Of a stretch of DNA of 64,000 nt, positions 54,585 to 63,142 are shown piece by piece. Within the stretch, counting starts at the first letter, position 1; every line of letters begins with the position of its first letter. This DNA is from Micromonospora sp. U21 (GTDB lineage: Bacteria > Actinomycetota > Actinomycetes > Mycobacteriales > Micromonosporaceae). The translations under genes were made by a program, and so were the position numbers. Below the pieces are notes generated by a model. The model saw only the letters and a list, made by a program, of their open reading frames with translations, did not search any database and was not told where the DNA came from. The DNA lies in assembly GCF_018070045.1 (NCBI RefSeq), contig NZ_JAGPYK010000008.1, forward strand, positions 186,001 to 250,000. The letters are read 5' to 3'.

Positions 54585-55469
54585 GTGATGGTGGGACGTA
54601 CTCGACTCTGGGCTTTGGCGGTGGCGGCCGGCGCGGCGGTGGCGACCACCGCCGTGGGAACCGCGGCCGTGGGCGACGGGCGAGGCGATTCGGGCGACAA
54701 GCGCGAATCGCACGACTCGTGGGACTGGAGTGACTCGCGGGATGGGAAGGAGCGGGACAAGGAGACCGTGCGGGCGAGACTCAGCGGCTACGAGGAGGAC
54801 CCGCTCACGGTCTCGACGCCCGGGAACGGGCGGTTCGAGGCGAAGATCGACGAGCGGAACAAAGAGATCACGTACCGGCTGAGCTACGACGACCTGAAGG
54901 ACGTCCAGCAGGCGCACATCCACTTCGGTGGGCGGCACCAGAGCGGCGGCATCGCGGCCTTCCTGTGCTCGAACATCAAGGACGGGAAGGGTGGCCCGTC
55001 GAAGGGCGTCCAGTCCTGCCCCGAGGCTCCGGCCACGATCAAGGGGACCATCAAGCCGGATGACGTGGTCGGCCCGGCCGACCAGGGCATCGAGCCCGGC
55101 GAGTTCGACGAGCTCGTCGACGCGATCGACGCCGGTGTCACGTACGTCAACGTGCACACCAAGAAGTACCCGAACGGCGAAATCCGGGGCCAGATCAAGA
55201 CCGACGAGAACCGGGAGAAGAAGGACGAGGACCGAAACTGGGGCGCCGGCGACAGCCGGGCCTGGGACGAGAGCGGCTCTGACAAGGGTGACGAGTGGGG
55301 CTTCGACAAGGGTGACGAGTGGGGCTCTGACAAGGACGACGAGTGGGGCTCGGACAAGGGTGAGGACCGGGAGTCGGACAAGGGCCACGACAAGGCCGAC
55401 GACAAGGCCGACGACAAGGCCGACGACAAGGCCGACGACAAGGCCGACGACAAGAGCTACGAGAAGTGA
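54585..55469 (+). CDS. Secreted CHRD-domain protein with repeat tail
   Basis: This 294-aa protein has a signal peptide (about 1-30), an Asp/Ser/Lys-rich spacer and a CHRD domain (about 62-205: VRARLSGYEEDPLTVST, AHIHFGGRHQSGG, YVNVHTKKYPNGEIRGQI). It ends in an 85-residue low-complexity tail of repeated DKGDEWG and KADD units. CHRD domains are beta-rich and extracellular, with unknown bacterial function. The GTG at 54585 is 7 nt after AGGAGGG; ATG 54588 is also possible. Confidence 0.85.
   Translation: MMVGRTRLWALAVAAGAAVATTAVGTAAVGDGRGDSGDKRESHDSWDWSDSRDGKERDKETVRARLSGYEEDPLTVSTPGNGRFEAKIDERNKEITYRLSYDDLKDVQQAHIHFGGRHQSGGIAAFLCSNIKDGKGGPSKGVQSCPEAPATIKGTIKPDDVVGPADQGIEPGEFDELVDAIDAGVTYVNVHTKKYPNGEIRGQIKTDENREKKDEDRNWGAGDSRAWDESGSDKGDEWGFDKGDEWGSDKDDEWGSDKGEDRESDKGHDKADDKADDKADDKADDKADDKSYEK
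55268..55456 (+). repeat. In-frame coding tandem repeats of the CHRD protein
   Basis: First come degenerate 18-24-bp units encoding DKGDEWG and variants, then about six near-identical 12-bp units GACAAGGCCGAC encoding DKAD. The 12-bp unit keeps the frame when its number changes. Confidence 0.85.
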
Positions 55470-55490
55470 TCCATCGGCACCCGACCGACT

Positions 55491-55525
55491 GAACGCCCGA
55501 CCCGCATGACGGGGGCCGGGCGTTC
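55491..55525 (+). terminator. Hairpin after the CHRD gene
   Basis: GAACGCCCG pairs with CGGGCGTTC around a 17-nt loop. Confidence 0.55.
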
Positions 55526-55740
55526 GGCCGTGCCGGGTCCCACTGCGGTGCCGCCGTTCCCGCCGGGACCGGGAAGGCCGGGCTGCCGGGGCCGCAGTGT
55601 CGGGGACGCGACCGCCAGGGGTGCCCGGAACTCGCCGGTCGGCCCTGGCGAGGGCACGCGGGCGCTGGCTAGGCTCTCCAGATTTGCCGGGGACCGGACC
55701 GTCCATCGAGGTGCCCGCATGAGAGGGAGCCGGAGCGATC

Positions 55741-58095
55741 GTGCCGCCGCAGGACGTGAAGCAGGCCGACTCAGCGCGCGCCGCCCCGCCCCCCAGCGGC
55801 CCCGTGTCGGCCGGGGCACCGCCGGTCGGCTCTCTGTCGGCCGGACCCAAACCGACGACCGTCGTACCAACCCCGGCCGGTCGCGCCGGCCTGCTCGCCG
55901 CAGCCGGTGTCGTGGTGCTGGAGGCGCTCTGGCTGGTTGCCGCGCTACCCGGCGCCGCGCTGGTCAGCGACCTGGGCGCGCTGCTGATCGCCGGTTGGGC
56001 CACCGTCGCCTGCGCCGGGGCCGCTCGCCGTCAACCGGCCCCGCTGCGCCGGTTCTGGACGCTGCTCGCGGCCACCATGGCGCTCGCCGCGCTGGGCCGG
56101 GCGATCTGGACGGCGCAACGGCTCGGCGGCGGCGACCTGCCGCACACCCCGCTGATCGGGGCGGTCTTCACCGCCGGCATCCTCACCGGCACCGCGGCAC
56201 TGCTCTGTTCGCCCTCCGCGCCCCGGACCGCCGTCGGGCGGGCCCGGACGCTGCTGGACGGGGTGATCGTCGCGCTGGCCCTGGTGCCGATCGGCTGGGT
56301 GCTGGTGTTCCGTGGCGTCGCCGCCGCCGAGCTGGCCGACCCGGCGCGCACGCTGGGGTTGCTCTACCCGATGTTCGACCTGATGCAGCTCACCATCCTG
56401 GTCGCGGTCGCCGGTCCGGCCCGAACGGTGTGGCGGCCGATGAGCGTGCTCGCGGCCAGCCTCACCATCCGGGTGCTCGCCGACGTCGGGTACGTCTCGC
56501 TGGTCGCGCGCGGCGACTACGCCGCCGGTCACCTGATCGACCTGTGCTGGCCGCTGAGCTACCTGCTGATCGGTCTGGCCGGCAGGTACCCGCCGCCGCC
56601 GGACTGCGACGGCACCGACGACACCGCCGAGTCGTCGCCGCCGCCGTGGTGGCGGGTGGCGCTGCCGTACCTGCCGGTGGGTGGGGCGATCATCGCGGTG
56701 GTGCTGGCCCGCCGGCCCACCGGGCAGACCCCGCAGCTGGTCTTCGCGACGATGATGGCGCTGCTCGCGGCCCTCGCGGTACGCCAGGGGCTGGCCGCCA
56801 ACGAGAACCTGCGCCTGGTGGCCCGGCTGCGCCGCCTCGCGTACGGCGACCAGCTCACCGGGCTGCCCAACCGGCTGTTGTTCAACCGGCGACTGCGCAT
56901 GGCCCTGCGCGACGGCCGGCCGGTGGCCGTACTGCTGCTCGACCTGGACGGGTTCAAGCAGGTCAACGACCGGTTCGGGCACGCCACCGGCGACACCCTG
57001 CTCACCGGGCTGGCGGCCCGGATGCGGGCCGCGGTCAACGGTGACGGCACCATCGCCCGGCTCGGCGGCGACGAGTTCGCGGTGCTGGTCCACGGCGACC
57101 GACCGGTGCCCCCGGAGCAGCTCGCCGAACGGCTGCTGGGCGCCCTGCAACCCTCCGACGGAGACGAGGACGTGGGCGTGCATCCGTCGGCGAGCATCGG
57201 CATCGCCGAGTACGGGCCGCAGCACGCCTCGCACACCGACCTGCTGCGCGACGCCGACATCGCCATGTACGCGGCCAAGGCGGCCGGGAAGTCCGCGTAC
57301 CGGACGTGCACCCCGGCGCTGCGCGAGTCGGCTGTCTCCCGGGCCGAGCTGATCGCCGACCTGCGGCGGGCCTTCGACGAGCAGCAGCTGCATCTGGAGT
57401 TCCAACCGATCGTCGACCTGGGCACCGGTGCGATCCGCAGCGCGGAGGCGCTGGTGCGCTGGCGGCACCCGCGGCTCGGGATGCTGCCGCCGGCCCGGTT
57501 CCTGCCGCTGGCGGAGGAGACCGGGTTGATCCTGCCGATCGACCGCTGGGTGATCCACGAGGCGTGCCGGGCCGCGGCGACGTGGCGGGACCGGGCGCCG
57601 GAGGCGACCGTCGCGGTGAACATCTCCGCGGCGCACCTGCGCCGGCCCGACCTGATCGCCACGGTCACCGAGGCCACCGCCGGGGCCGGGCTGGCGCCGC
57701 GCGCGTTGACCCTGGAGCTGACCGAGTCGGCGTTGATCGAGGGGACCGACGCGGTGCTGGAGCGGCTGCGTCAGCTCCGGGAGCTGGGCATCGGCATCGC
57801 CATCGACGACTTCGGCACCGGCTACTCGTCGCTGAGTTACCTGCACCGCATCCCGGCCACCGAGCTGAAGATCGACCGTTCGTTCGTGGCCCGGCTGGGT
57901 GCGGACGACCGGGCGTACGCCACGGTGGAGATGGTCACCCGGCTGGCCGGCGCGTTCGACCTGGCGGTGGTCGCCGAGGGTGTGGAGACCGAGCGTCAGC
58001 ACGAGGCGGTCACCGCGATCGGCTGCCCGCGCGGCCAGGGCTATCTGTACGGGCGGCCGGACGGCCCCGGCACGGTGGGTCAGAATCGGCCTTGA
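55741..58095 (+). CDS. Membrane GGDEF-EAL cyclic-di-GMP protein
   Basis: This 784-aa protein has seven or eight N-terminal TM helices (about 40-330), a GGDEF domain (about 360-525) with intact GGDEF at 442-446, and an EAL domain (about 540-780) with EAL at 569-571 and DDFGTGYSS. Both active sites look intact, so it could make and degrade c-di-GMP. The inhibitory I-site position reads VNGD rather than RxxD, so product inhibition may be lost. The GTG has CGGAG 5 nt upstream. Confidence 0.93.
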   Translation: MPPQDVKQADSARAAPPPSGPVSAGAPPVGSLSAGPKPTTVVPTPAGRAGLLAAAGVVVLEALWLVAALPGAALVSDLGALLIAGWATVACAGAARRQPAPLRRFWTLLAATMALAALGRAIWTAQRLGGGDLPHTPLIGAVFTAGILTGTAALLCSPSAPRTAVGRARTLLDGVIVALALVPIGWVLVFRGVAAAELADPARTLGLLYPMFDLMQLTILVAVAGPARTVWRPMSVLAASLTIRVLADVGYVSLVARGDYAAGHLIDLCWPLSYLLIGLAGRYPPPPDCDGTDDTAESSPPPWWRVALPYLPVGGAIIAVVLARRPTGQTPQLVFATMMALLAALAVRQGLAANENLRLVARLRRLAYGDQLTGLPNRLLFNRRLRMALRDGRPVAVLLLDLDGFKQVNDRFGHATGDTLLTGLAARMRAAVNGDGTIARLGGDEFAVLVHGDRPVPPEQLAERLLGALQPSDGDEDVGVHPSASIGIAEYGPQHASHTDLLRDADIAMYAAKAAGKSAYRTCTPALRESAVSRAELIADLRRAFDEQQLHLEFQPIVDLGTGAIRSAEALVRWRHPRLGMLPPARFLPLAEETGLILPIDRWVIHEACRAAATWRDRAPEATVAVNISAAHLRRPDLIATVTEATAGAGLAPRALTLELTESALIEGTDAVLERLRQLRELGIGIAIDDFGTGYSSLSYLHRIPATELKIDRSFVARLGADDRAYATVEMVTRLAGAFDLAVVAEGVETERQHEAVTAIGCPRGQGYLYGRPDGPGTVGQNRP

Positions 58096-58145
58096 CCCTG
58101 ACGTAGCGGCAGGCGGGAGCCTGGTTCCCGGAAGGGAGGGGAACC

Positions 58146-58904
58146 ATGGCATACACGGTGGGTCAGGTGGCGAGAGTCGCCGGCGTGACGGTACGGACGC
58201 TGCACCACTACGACGAGATCGGCCTGCTCTCGCCGAGCGGGCGGACCCCGGCCAGCTACCGCCGCTACGACGACGCGGACCTGGAACGGTTGCAGCTCGT
58301 CCTGTACTACCGGGAGCTGGGTTTCCCGCTGGAGGAGATCGCCGCCATCATCGACGACCCGGCGGCCGACCCGGCCGCGCACCTGCGCCGCCAGCACGAG
58401 TTGCTGACGGTACGGATCAAGCGGTTGCAGGAGATGGTCACGGCGATCGAGTTCGCGATGGAGGCGAGCAAGTTGAACATCCAACTCACGCCCGAGGATC
58501 GGTTCGAGGTCTTCGGCGACTTCAACCCGGAGGAGCACGAGGCCGAGGCCGAGCAGCGTTGGGGCGACACGGACGCGTACCGGGAGTCGAACCGGCGGGC
58601 GTCGCGCTACACGAAGGACGACTGGCTGCGGATCAAGGCGGAGAACGAGGACTGGGGCCGACGGATCGTCGCGGTGCTGGCCTCGGGCGTCCCGGCGGAC
58701 AGCCCGGAGGCGATGGAGCTGGCCGAGGAGCACCGGCAGATCATCAGCCGCTGGTTCTACGAGTGCTCGTACGAGGTGCACACCGGTCTGGCCGACATGT
58801 ACCTGGCCGACGAGCGATTCACCAGGCACTACGAGGACGTCGCCCCGGGGCTGGCGGCGTACCTGAACGAGGCGATCCACGCCAACGCGATCAGCCGCGC
58901 CTGA
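58146..58904 (+). CDS. MerR-family TipA-like regulator
   Basis: This 252-aa regulator has an N-terminal MerR HTH and coiled coil (YTVGQVARVAGVTVRTLHHY, GLLSPSGRTPASYRRY) and a C-terminal TipAS-like antibiotic-binding domain (RWFYECSYEVHTGLADMYLAD). TipA of Streptomyces responds to thiopeptides and other macrocycles. The ATG has GGGAGGGG directly upstream. It may be co-transcribed with the GGDEF-EAL gene 50 bp before it. Confidence 0.9.
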   Translation: MAYTVGQVARVAGVTVRTLHHYDEIGLLSPSGRTPASYRRYDDADLERLQLVLYYRELGFPLEEIAAIIDDPAADPAAHLRRQHELLTVRIKRLQEMVTAIEFAMEASKLNIQLTPEDRFEVFGDFNPEEHEAEAEQRWGDTDAYRESNRRASRYTKDDWLRIKAENEDWGRRIVAVLASGVPADSPEAMELAEEHRQIISRWFYECSYEVHTGLADMYLADERFTRHYEDVAPGLAAYLNEAIHANAISRA

Positions 58905-59023
58905 TCGGCCGGGAGGCCGAGCGGAAACGGCGGCCGGTGCGGTCCGGCTAGTATGGCCCGACCGCACCGCGGTCAGCGTCGATCGGCCACCGGCCGACGG
59001 GCGCGCCGCTCGGGGAGATGACC

Positions 59024-59809
59024 GTGAACAAGCCGAAGCTGGTCGCCGCGGGCGCCGTCCTGGCCGTGGCGATCGCCGCCGGGGTGTGGGCCCTGGTCGC
59101 CGGGGGCGATGAGCCCGACGCGGGTCGCCCGGCTGCCGGCGCGTCGCCCGTCCCGGCCGCGACCGACCCGGTCAGCGTGCTGGTCGCCGCCGCAGCGAAG
59201 ATCGACCAGCAGACCTACAAGCTGACCCTGGGCGCCGGCGGGGAGGCGGGCGGGGACGGCACGGTGGTGCTCTGGGACCCGAAGGCGCGGCGCGGCCTGG
59301 AGACCACCTCGCTCAAGGTGCCCACCGGCGAGGTGAAGATCGAGCGGCTGACGACCGGGCCGGACGTCTACGTGCGGATCACCGCCCCGGACCGCCGGAT
59401 CCCGGTCTGGGACGGGCGTACCTGGTGGCACGTCGGCGCCCCGGGCGCGCCCGCCGCGCAGCAGGGCCTGGACAACACCCGGCTGGCCGGCACGTTGACC
59501 GCGCCGGCGGAGGTCCGGCAGACCGGCGTCCGGGAGTACGCCGGCACGTTGGACCTGCGCGAGAGCGGCGCGGTGCTGGGCAGCGGGGTCGGGACCGTGC
59601 TCGGCGACCGGGCCGCGGCGGTGCCGTTCACCGCCACCGTGGACGAGCAGGGGCGGCTGGTCCGCTACCGGATCGAGCTGGCCAGCGAGCAGTCGCAGAC
59701 CGCGCGGCTGGACCTGACGTACTCGGACTTCGGGCTGCCGGTGACGGCCGAGCCGCCGGCGGCGGACCTGGTCGGCGAGGACCCGCCGCCGAACATCCCC
59801 GGCGCCTGA
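59024..59809 (+). CDS. LprG/LppX-like exported protein
   Basis: This 261-aa protein has an N-terminal membrane segment (LVAAGAVLAVAIAAGVWALV) without a lipobox. The beta-rich domain that follows resembles the LppX/LprAFG lipid-carrier fold (VSVLVAAAAKIDQQTYKLTL, LDLTYSDFGLPV). Such proteins carry or sense hydrophobic envelope molecules. GTG 59024 lies 6 nt after GGGGAG and is preferred over ATG 59018, which abuts it. Confidence 0.72.
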   Translation: MNKPKLVAAGAVLAVAIAAGVWALVAGGDEPDAGRPAAGASPVPAATDPVSVLVAAAAKIDQQTYKLTLGAGGEAGGDGTVVLWDPKARRGLETTSLKVPTGEVKIERLTTGPDVYVRITAPDRRIPVWDGRTWWHVGAPGAPAAQQGLDNTRLAGTLTAPAEVRQTGVREYAGTLDLRESGAVLGSGVGTVLGDRAAAVPFTATVDEQGRLVRYRIELASEQSQTARLDLTYSDFGLPVTAEPPAADLVGEDPPPNIPGA

Positions 59810-59815
59810 GCCGGT

Positions 59816-61189
59816 TCACTCCTCGTACGCCCCCTCCGTCGGCGTGACCAGGTAGTCGTAGACGGTGCGGGCCATCCGGCGGACCGTCTCGTCGCCGGTG
59901 TCCATCGGCCCGGCGGTGAGGAACGCGACGGCGGTCTCCGAGCCGGGGATCAGGTAGTAGCCGACGTCGTGCGAGGCGTCCGGCAGGTCACCGGTCTTGT
60001 GCGCCACCGGCACCCCGGACGGCAGCGCCGCCGGGATCTTCGTGTTGAGGGTCTGCTCCCGCATGAAGCCGATCATCAGGTCCCGGGACGCGGGGCTGAG
60101 GATCTCGCCGTCCCAGAGCGCGCCGAGCAACGACACCACGTCGTCGGGGCTGGTGTAGTTCTCCTCGCCGCGCAGCGCGGCCGCGCTGTCGAGCATCCGG
60201 CGGGCCAGGATGGTGGACCGCTGGTTCATCGAGTCGATCAGCGCGTTGACCGGGGCGAACCCGCCCAGGTAGGTGATCAGCACGTTCGCGGCGATGTTGT
60301 CGCTGTACTTGATCAGGTACTGGGCGAGCCGGTGCAGGGTGACCACCTGGGGGAACGTCTCGAACTGGAGCTGACCGGTGCCACCGACCACGTCGGCCGG
60401 GGTGACCAGCACGCCGTCGTCGAGGGAGACCTGTCCACAGTCGACCCGGCGGAGCAGCTCGACCAGGATCCACAGCTTGATCACGCTGGCCGCCTTGGGG
60501 CGGAGTGCGCCGTTGACCGCGATCTGCTGATCGGCGTACCGGCCGGACAGGTCCCGGACGGTGACCCCGGCGGGGTTGAGGCTCGCGTCGGCGACCACCC
60601 GGGCGAGCTGCCCGCTGAGCGGGAACAGCCGGGCTCCCGCGACCGGGTCGGTGGGCGGCTGCGGGCTGGTGACCACCTCGCCGGTCAGCTCGGTCGGCGG
60701 ATGGTGGCGCCGGATCACCTCTAGCGCGCCCTGGCTGCGCCCGACCAGCGGTACCCGGTAGCGGTAGCTTTTGCCCGCGACGGTGACCTCGCCGCTGGCC
60801 ACTCCTGCGGCGACGCGCATGTCGGGGTCGGCGACCCGGCCGGTGTCGCCGTCGCAGGCCCGGTACCGCACGGTGTGCCCGAGCGAGTCCACCGCGAACA
60901 CCCCGCCGGGGAACGACAGCCAGGACACCTCGCTGGTGGGTGCCCGCTCCGGCGTCGGCTCCACACCGGGCTCGTGCCCCGCCCCCGGCTCGCCGCCCGG
61001 CTCGGCCCCGTACCCCGGGTCGGCCTGCTGGCCCGGCGCGGCCGCCGGCCCCGGGTCGGGGTTGTCCGCGGTGGCCGGCCCGGTCGTCGCGACCAGGGCG
61101 AGCAAGACCGCCGCCGCCAGCCACTTCAGGGGTACGCGGATGAGTGGACCTGGCCGCGAAGATGAGCCGTTATTGTCGCTTTTTCTCAC
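59816..61189 (-). CDS. Class A beta-lactamase-fold serine hydrolase
   Basis: This 457-aa protein has an N-terminal membrane segment (about 19-37), a Pro/Gly-rich linker with many acidic residues, and a beta-lactamase-type domain. The SxxK motif is SVIK (S235, K238), with SDN in YSDNIAANVLI and KTG in VAHKTGD. A beta-lactamase or a D,D-peptidase-like role is possible. No omega-loop ExxLN is clear, so I do not call it a resistance gene. The GTG at 61189 is 6 nt after TATCGT. Confidence 0.82.
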   Translation of the reverse strand: MRKSDNNGSSSRPGPLIRVPLKWLAAAVLLALVATTGPATADNPDPGPAAAPGQQADPGYGAEPGGEPGAGHEPGVEPTPERAPTSEVSWLSFPGGVFAVDSLGHTVRYRACDGDTGRVADPDMRVAAGVASGEVTVAGKSYRYRVPLVGRSQGALEVIRRHHPPTELTGEVVTSPQPPTDPVAGARLFPLSGQLARVVADASLNPAGVTVRDLSGRYADQQIAVNGALRPKAASVIKLWILVELLRRVDCGQVSLDDGVLVTPADVVGGTGQLQFETFPQVVTLHRLAQYLIKYSDNIAANVLITYLGGFAPVNALIDSMNQRSTILARRMLDSAAALRGEENYTSPDDVVSLLGALWDGEILSPASRDLMIGFMREQTLNTKIPAALPSGVPVAHKTGDLPDASHDVGYYLIPGSETAVAFLTAGPMDTGDETVRRMARTVYDYLVTPTEGAYEE

Positions 61190-61195
61190 GTTTGC

Positions 61196-61201
61196 ACGAT
61201 A
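61196..61201 (-). promoter_or_regulatory. Leaderless -10 box of the serine-hydrolase gene
   Basis: On the minus strand TATCGT lies 6 nt before the GTG at 61189. Confidence 0.4.
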
Positions 61202-61265
61202 TGAAGCGCGGGCGGCCGGCGGGGTCGTCGGGATTGGCGTCACCCGTCCGGGGCGGTCGTGTCCT

Positions 61266-61319
61266 GATGAGCGCTATACCTCAGCGGTATAGATATGACT
61301 CTGAGGTATCACGGTCATC
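61266..61319. repeat. Palindromic repeat, second family member
   Basis: GATGAGCGCTATACCTCAG ... CTGAGGTATCACGGTCATC is an imperfect palindrome sharing the GATGAGCG-TATACCT start and ATATGAC centre with 44713-44772. Confidence 0.7.
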
Positions 61320-61358
61320 AGGAACACCAGGCCCGGCGGGGACTCCGAGCAGGACGGG

Positions 61359-62918
61359 TCAGGTCGGTGGCGCCGCGGGGAAGTGCTCCGTGGGCAGGCC
61401 GGGCGCCAGCCGGCGCATGGAGAAGAAGGTGGGCACCAGCGCTTCGTACAGCTCGGCGAAGAGCGGCAGCAGCGCCGCGTACGTGGCCGCGGCGGCCGGG
61501 TCGGGGCGGACGGTCTCCTCGATCCGCCCCAGATCGGTGGCCATGTCGATGCTGGGGATCAGCCCCAGCGCCTGCATGCCGAGCAGGGCCGCGCCGAAGC
61601 CCGACCCCTCGGGCCCGGCCGGGAAGCTCACCGGCAGGCCGAGCACGTCGGCGAGCATCTGGCGCCACAGGCCGCTGCGGGCGAAGCCACCGCCGGCCCG
61701 GATCTCGCGGACCTCGTTGCCGGCCGCGCGTACGGAGTTGAGCACCAGCGCGAGCTGCTGGCAGACTCCCTCGAGCGCGGCCCGTATCAGGTGCTCCCGG
61801 CGGTGCGCGTGGGTCAGCCCCACGTACGCGCCGCGTGGCAGGGCGCTCCAGTGCGGCGCCCGCTCGCTGTTCAGGTAGGGCAGCATGATGAGCCCGCCCG
61901 AGCCGACCGGCGCGCGGGCGGCCAGCGCCACCAGCTCCTCCTCGGAGCGCTCGCCCAGGTCCGGGGCGAGCGCCTCGCCGGCCCAGCGGAGCACGATGCC
62001 GCCGTTGTTGATCGCCCCGCCGACCACCCAGCGGTCCTCGGTCAGCGCGTAGCAGAACACCCCGCCGAGCGGGTCCACGCCGGGCCGTTCGACCATCACC
62101 CGCATCGCGCCGCTGGTGCCGATCGTGCAGGCCACCATGCCGGGGCGCACCGCGCCGAGGCCAAGGTTGGCCAGCGGCCCGTCGCCGGCGCCGACCACCA
62201 CCGGGGTGCGCTGCGGTAGGCCGGTCGCCGTCGCCGCCTGCGGGGTGAGCCCCGGCAGCACGGTGGTGGTGGAGACCAGTTGCGGCAGCTGCTCCGCGGT
62301 GATGCCGGCGATGGTCAGCGCCTCGCCGTCCCACTCCAGCTTGTGGATGTCCATCAGGCCGGTGGCCGAGGCGACGGAGTGGTCGGTGACCAGCGCGTCG
62401 CAGAGCCGCAGCAGCACCCAGTCCTTGATGCCGACCCAGTGGGCGACCCGTTCGAAGAGCTTCGGCTCCTGCTCGGAGAACCAGAGCAGCTTGGGCAGCG
62501 GCGACATCGGGTGCATCGGCGTCCCGGTCCGGCGGTGCAGGGCCAGGCCGGACGGCACCGCCCGCAGGCGCTCGGCCTGCCGGGTGGCTCGCGCGTCGGC
62601 CCAGGTCACCGACGGGGTCAGCGGGCTGCCGACCGGGTCCAGCCCGATCAGGCTGTGCATGGCGGAACCGAACGACAGCCCGGTCACCGGCTCGGTCAGC
62701 TCGGCCACCACCGCGCGGATCGACTGCAGCACCGCGTCGAGGATGAGGTGCGGGTCCTGCTCGGCGTACCCGGGCTGGGGATCGTTGAGCGGGTAGCCGA
62801 TCGACTGGCTGGCGAGCTGCCGGCCGCCGGTGTCGTACGCGACGGTCTTGGTGCTGGTGGTGCCGATGTCGACGCCGATCACCACCCCGAACCGGGTGTC
62901 CTGCGGCACGATCGTCAC
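61359..62918 (-). CDS. FGGY-family carbohydrate kinase (gluconokinase-like)
   Basis: This 519-aa kinase has the FGGY N-domain phosphate motif GVDIGTTSTKTVAYD, the substrate segment HSLIGLDPVGSPLTPSVTW, GAGDGPLANLGLGAV, and the C-domain IRAGGGFARSGLWRQMLADV. The residues resemble gluconate kinases more than xylulokinases, but specificity is not certain. The start is GTG 62918 after GGAGG. No sugar transporter or 6-phosphogluconate gene is adjacent. Confidence 0.87.
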   Translation of the reverse strand: MTIVPQDTRFGVVIGVDIGTTSTKTVAYDTGGRQLASQSIGYPLNDPQPGYAEQDPHLILDAVLQSIRAVVAELTEPVTGLSFGSAMHSLIGLDPVGSPLTPSVTWADARATRQAERLRAVPSGLALHRRTGTPMHPMSPLPKLLWFSEQEPKLFERVAHWVGIKDWVLLRLCDALVTDHSVASATGLMDIHKLEWDGEALTIAGITAEQLPQLVSTTTVLPGLTPQAATATGLPQRTPVVVGAGDGPLANLGLGAVRPGMVACTIGTSGAMRVMVERPGVDPLGGVFCYALTEDRWVVGGAINNGGIVLRWAGEALAPDLGERSEEELVALAARAPVGSGGLIMLPYLNSERAPHWSALPRGAYVGLTHAHRREHLIRAALEGVCQQLALVLNSVRAAGNEVREIRAGGGFARSGLWRQMLADVLGLPVSFPAGPEGSGFGAALLGMQALGLIPSIDMATDLGRIEETVRPDPAAAATYAALLPLFAELYEALVPTFFSMRRLAPGLPTEHFPAAPPT

Positions 62919-63142
62919 CCCCTCCGCACAGCGGTGCCGCGGCGTCGCCGCCGGCTGCGGCTGACGTTACCGAGATGGCGACCGCCCCCGCAGGGCACGT
63001 GGAAAGGTGCGCTATCGGCCTATCGTTCGGTTTGCTCCGCCGATCGGTTACTTCGCCCCTTTCTGGCGTGTCCGGGTGGCGCGCCGCCACTGTTAACACG
63101 TGTGACACCCCGGTTGGTGGCCGGCGCGGCGAAGGAGTCGGC

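Noticed and set aside
55268..55456. Possible CRISPR-like tandem repeat
   Set aside because: Units are 12-24 bp, directly adjacent without spacers, in frame inside the CHRD gene.
59816..61189. Beta-lactam resistance gene
   Set aside because: SxxK, SDN and KTG motifs are present, but no clear omega-loop glutamate was found and the protein has an unusual N-terminal extension; a peptidase or other hydrolase is equally likely.
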